Assembly (NCBI GenBank): GCA_029907355.1
Contig: JARYLZ010000031.1
Location: forward strand, 1-33,079
Source of the DNA: Bacteroidota bacterium
Lineage (GTDB): Bacteria; Bacteroidota; Ignavibacteria; SZUA-365
Reading direction: 5' to 3'
DNA length: 33,079 nt
Under the pieces are notes generated by a model. That model was not told the origin of the DNA. It ran no database searches and saw nothing but the letters and a program-made list of their open reading frames with translations. Below are positions 31,830-33,079 of the stretch, piece after piece; the first letter of the stretch is position 1; the number at the start of each line of letters is the position of its first letter. Position numbers and translations under genes: made by a program.

Positions 31830-32566
31830 GGCGGACACTGGTCATCCGCGTCCCTTTCGGGGGTCTCGGCGATCACCTTTTCCGAAGTCACCTGCCGCGG
31901 ATCGCCAAGGAGACCGGCGTGTACGAACGCGTCCTGGTTTCGAACCTATCCGAGTACCGTGACCCGGAAATCCGCACACTCGTCTGGGAACAGAACCCCT
32001 TCATCGACGGGTTCACGGATGAAGACGCTCCCGTGCCGGTTTTCCCCTCCGTTCCGAAGGGAATGAATCTCCTCGACCGCATGATGCTCGAGTACGGGAT
32101 GGATGACGGCACGAGATTCCACGAGCCCGAGATATACTACCGACCCGGCAAAGCGGAGGCCGCGGCCGGGAAATCCGTCTATGACCCGAACTGGGTCAGC
32201 AACACGGGTATCATCTCGAAAAGAAAGCTCCACAAGCATTTCCGTCGTTCAGGGCTCCCCGATTTCCAAATGCCGCCGCGCGCGAAAACGGTCCTGCTCG
32301 ATGGGATCCCCTTCTACCCGCACCCCACGTCGCTTTTCGAGTACTGCAACATCCTCGCATCAGCAGAGCGGTTCACATGTCTGCTTTCCGGCGGTGCAAC
32401 GCTCGCCGCAGCCCTAGGCGTACCCGCCGTGGTTCTCTACGGCCGCCGCGCTCCCGCCGCGATGTTTCGCCATTCGCGCCTCCATCGTTACGAGTACATC
32501 GGGCCCTCCTTCCCCGAACGGCTCATGCGCCGCCTCGCACGCGGCGCGAAAGGAGACCGCTCATGA
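31826..32566 (+). CDS. GT9-like (heptosyltransferase-like) glycosyltransferase
   Basis: The product is 246 aa from the ATG at 31826, which overlaps the Wzt stop. The N-terminus RRTLVIRVPFGGLGDHLFRS resembles the first strand and glycine loop of GT-B enzymes of family 9, and the C-terminal block SLFEYCNILASAERFTCLLSG followed by ATLAAALGVPAVVLYG matches the nucleotide-sugar site of ADP-heptose heptosyltransferases. It is shorter than typical GT9 enzymes (about 340 aa), so it may be a reduced or distant member. It probably adds a sugar to the exported polysaccharide or its lipid anchor in the cytoplasm. The donor cannot be inferred. Confidence 0.75.
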   Translation: MRRTLVIRVPFGGLGDHLFRSHLPRIAKETGVYERVLVSNLSEYRDPEIRTLVWEQNPFIDGFTDEDAPVPVFPSVPKGMNLLDRMMLEYGMDDGTRFHEPEIYYRPGKAEAAAGKSVYDPNWVSNTGIISKRKLHKHFRRSGLPDFQMPPRAKTVLLDGIPFYPHPTSLFEYCNILASAERFTCLLSGGATLAAALGVPAVVLYGRRAPAAMFRHSRLHRYEYIGPSFPERLMRRLARGAKGDRS

Positions 32567-33079
32567 ATGGGTACCGCGACTCGGACGCCTTCCTCCGTGA
32601 AGTGAATCGGTGGATTGACCCCGGAAGCGTAAGCGTTATTATCGACGCCGGAACGCTGGACGGGGCGGATGCGCTCGCGCTCGCCGCGCATTTCCCTTCC
32701 GCGGTCGTCTACGCGTTCGAGTGCAACCCCGCGGCCATCACCCGTTGTCGCGAACGTCTCCGGAACACCGAGCGGGTTCACCTGATCGAGGCAGCCGTTT
32801 CCGAAAAGGACGGGGAGACGGATTTCTACGCCATTGACCCGGGACGGACCATGACATCCCATGCCGACGGCAACATCGGAGCGTCTTCGCTCTTCCGCGC
32901 CAGCGGCCTTTACCCGCATGAACGGTACGTCCAACATGCCATCCGCGTGCGGACCGTGCGCCTGGACAGTTGGGCTGCCTCGGCAGGTGTTACCTCCGTC
33001 GATATTCTCTGGCTCGACCTCCAAGGCGCCGAATTGCTGGCCCTTCGGGGCCTCGGCCGGTTGCTCGAAACGGTGCGGG
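32563..33079 (+). CDS. FkbM-family methyltransferase, 3' end outside window
   Basis: The ATG at 32563 overlaps the previous stop and has a strong AAGGAGA site. 172 codons are present and the frame continues beyond the window. SAM-binding motif I is VSVIIDAGTLDGADALALA, followed by VVYAFECNPAAITRCRERL (acidic ribose-binding residue in AFE) and VHLIEAAVSEKDG. The C-terminal visible part VDILWLDLQGAELLALRG matches the DxxKxDxQGxE-type block of FkbM enzymes. It probably methylates a sugar hydroxyl, perhaps to cap the polymer recognised by the Wzt C-terminal domain. That link is inference. Confidence 0.88.
   Translation, partial: MNGYRDSDAFLREVNRWIDPGSVSVIIDAGTLDGADALALAAHFPSAVVYAFECNPAAITRCRERLRNTERVHLIEAAVSEKDGETDFYAIDPGRTMTSHADGNIGASSLFRASGLYPHERYVQHAIRVRTVRLDSWAASAGVTSVDILWLDLQGAELLALRGLGRLLETVR

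Noticed and set aside
1-33079. CRISPR arrays, tRNA or rRNA genes, insertion sequences, phage genes
   Set aside because: I read for regularly spaced repeats, cloverleaf-like segments, transposase motifs and phage proteins and found none that held up.

Overview
The window looks like a chromosomal segment of a fairly GC-rich bacterium of the Bacteroidota/Chlorobiota (FCB) side of the tree, perhaps near Ignavibacteria or Kapabacteria. The reasons are a short 287-residue primary sigma factor of the Bacteroidota type, two secreted CotH proteins ending in type IX secretion (T9SS) sorting-type tails, lamin-tail-domain surface proteins, and many genes without a Shine-Dalgarno site. The phylum call is inferred from family content, not from a phylogeny. 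I found no tRNA, rRNA, CRISPR array or insertion sequence.

Region 1 (1-8724, all minus strand) holds two adjacent operons for extracytoplasmic modification. The right-hand one runs HlyD-like protein, VTC-type polyphosphate polymerase domain protein, DUF4956 membrane protein, secreted CotH kinase with lamin-tail domain. After a 344-bp gap comes a SUMF1-type lipoprotein, a second CotH kinase and an arylsulfotransferase-like protein that runs off the left end. A putative alpha-beta barrel enzyme (8938-9264) lies just upstream. Together these suggest a surface phosphate/sulfate modification island whose chemistry is unknown; this is the most interesting part of the window.

Region 2 (9323-12849, plus strand) holds a membrane-anchored GAF-GAF protein with a degenerate GGDEF domain, the primary sigma factor gene rpoD behind a long leader with a perfect 25-bp palindrome, and a small unknown gene after the rpoD terminator.

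Region 3 (12926-22849, minus strand) is loosely packed. It has a SpoIID/LytB-like lipoprotein abutting a small FN3-like secreted protein, a small membrane protein, a decayed SAM methyltransferase, a lipoprotein, over 1 kb with no recognisable gene, then an NADPH-FMN reductase, a DUF1858/DUF2249-like protein and a DUF438-hemerythrin-PAS protein (probably redox or nitrosative stress). A CDF metal exporter and a repeat-like membrane protein follow.

Region 4 (23183-28832) has an 850-residue triple lamin-tail surface protein on the plus strand, converging with a minus-strand group: a hybrid sensor kinase whose start overlaps a seven-helix membrane protein gene, and a small unknown protein upstream.

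Region 5 (28833-33079) begins with a long, strongly AT-rich non-coding stretch carrying two palindromes. A plus-strand polysaccharide export operon follows: Wzm-like permease, Wzt-like ATPase with C-terminal sugar-binding-type domain, GT9-like glycosyltransferase and FkbM-type methyltransferase. Every junction is an ATGA stop/start overlap, and the last gene is cut by the window end.
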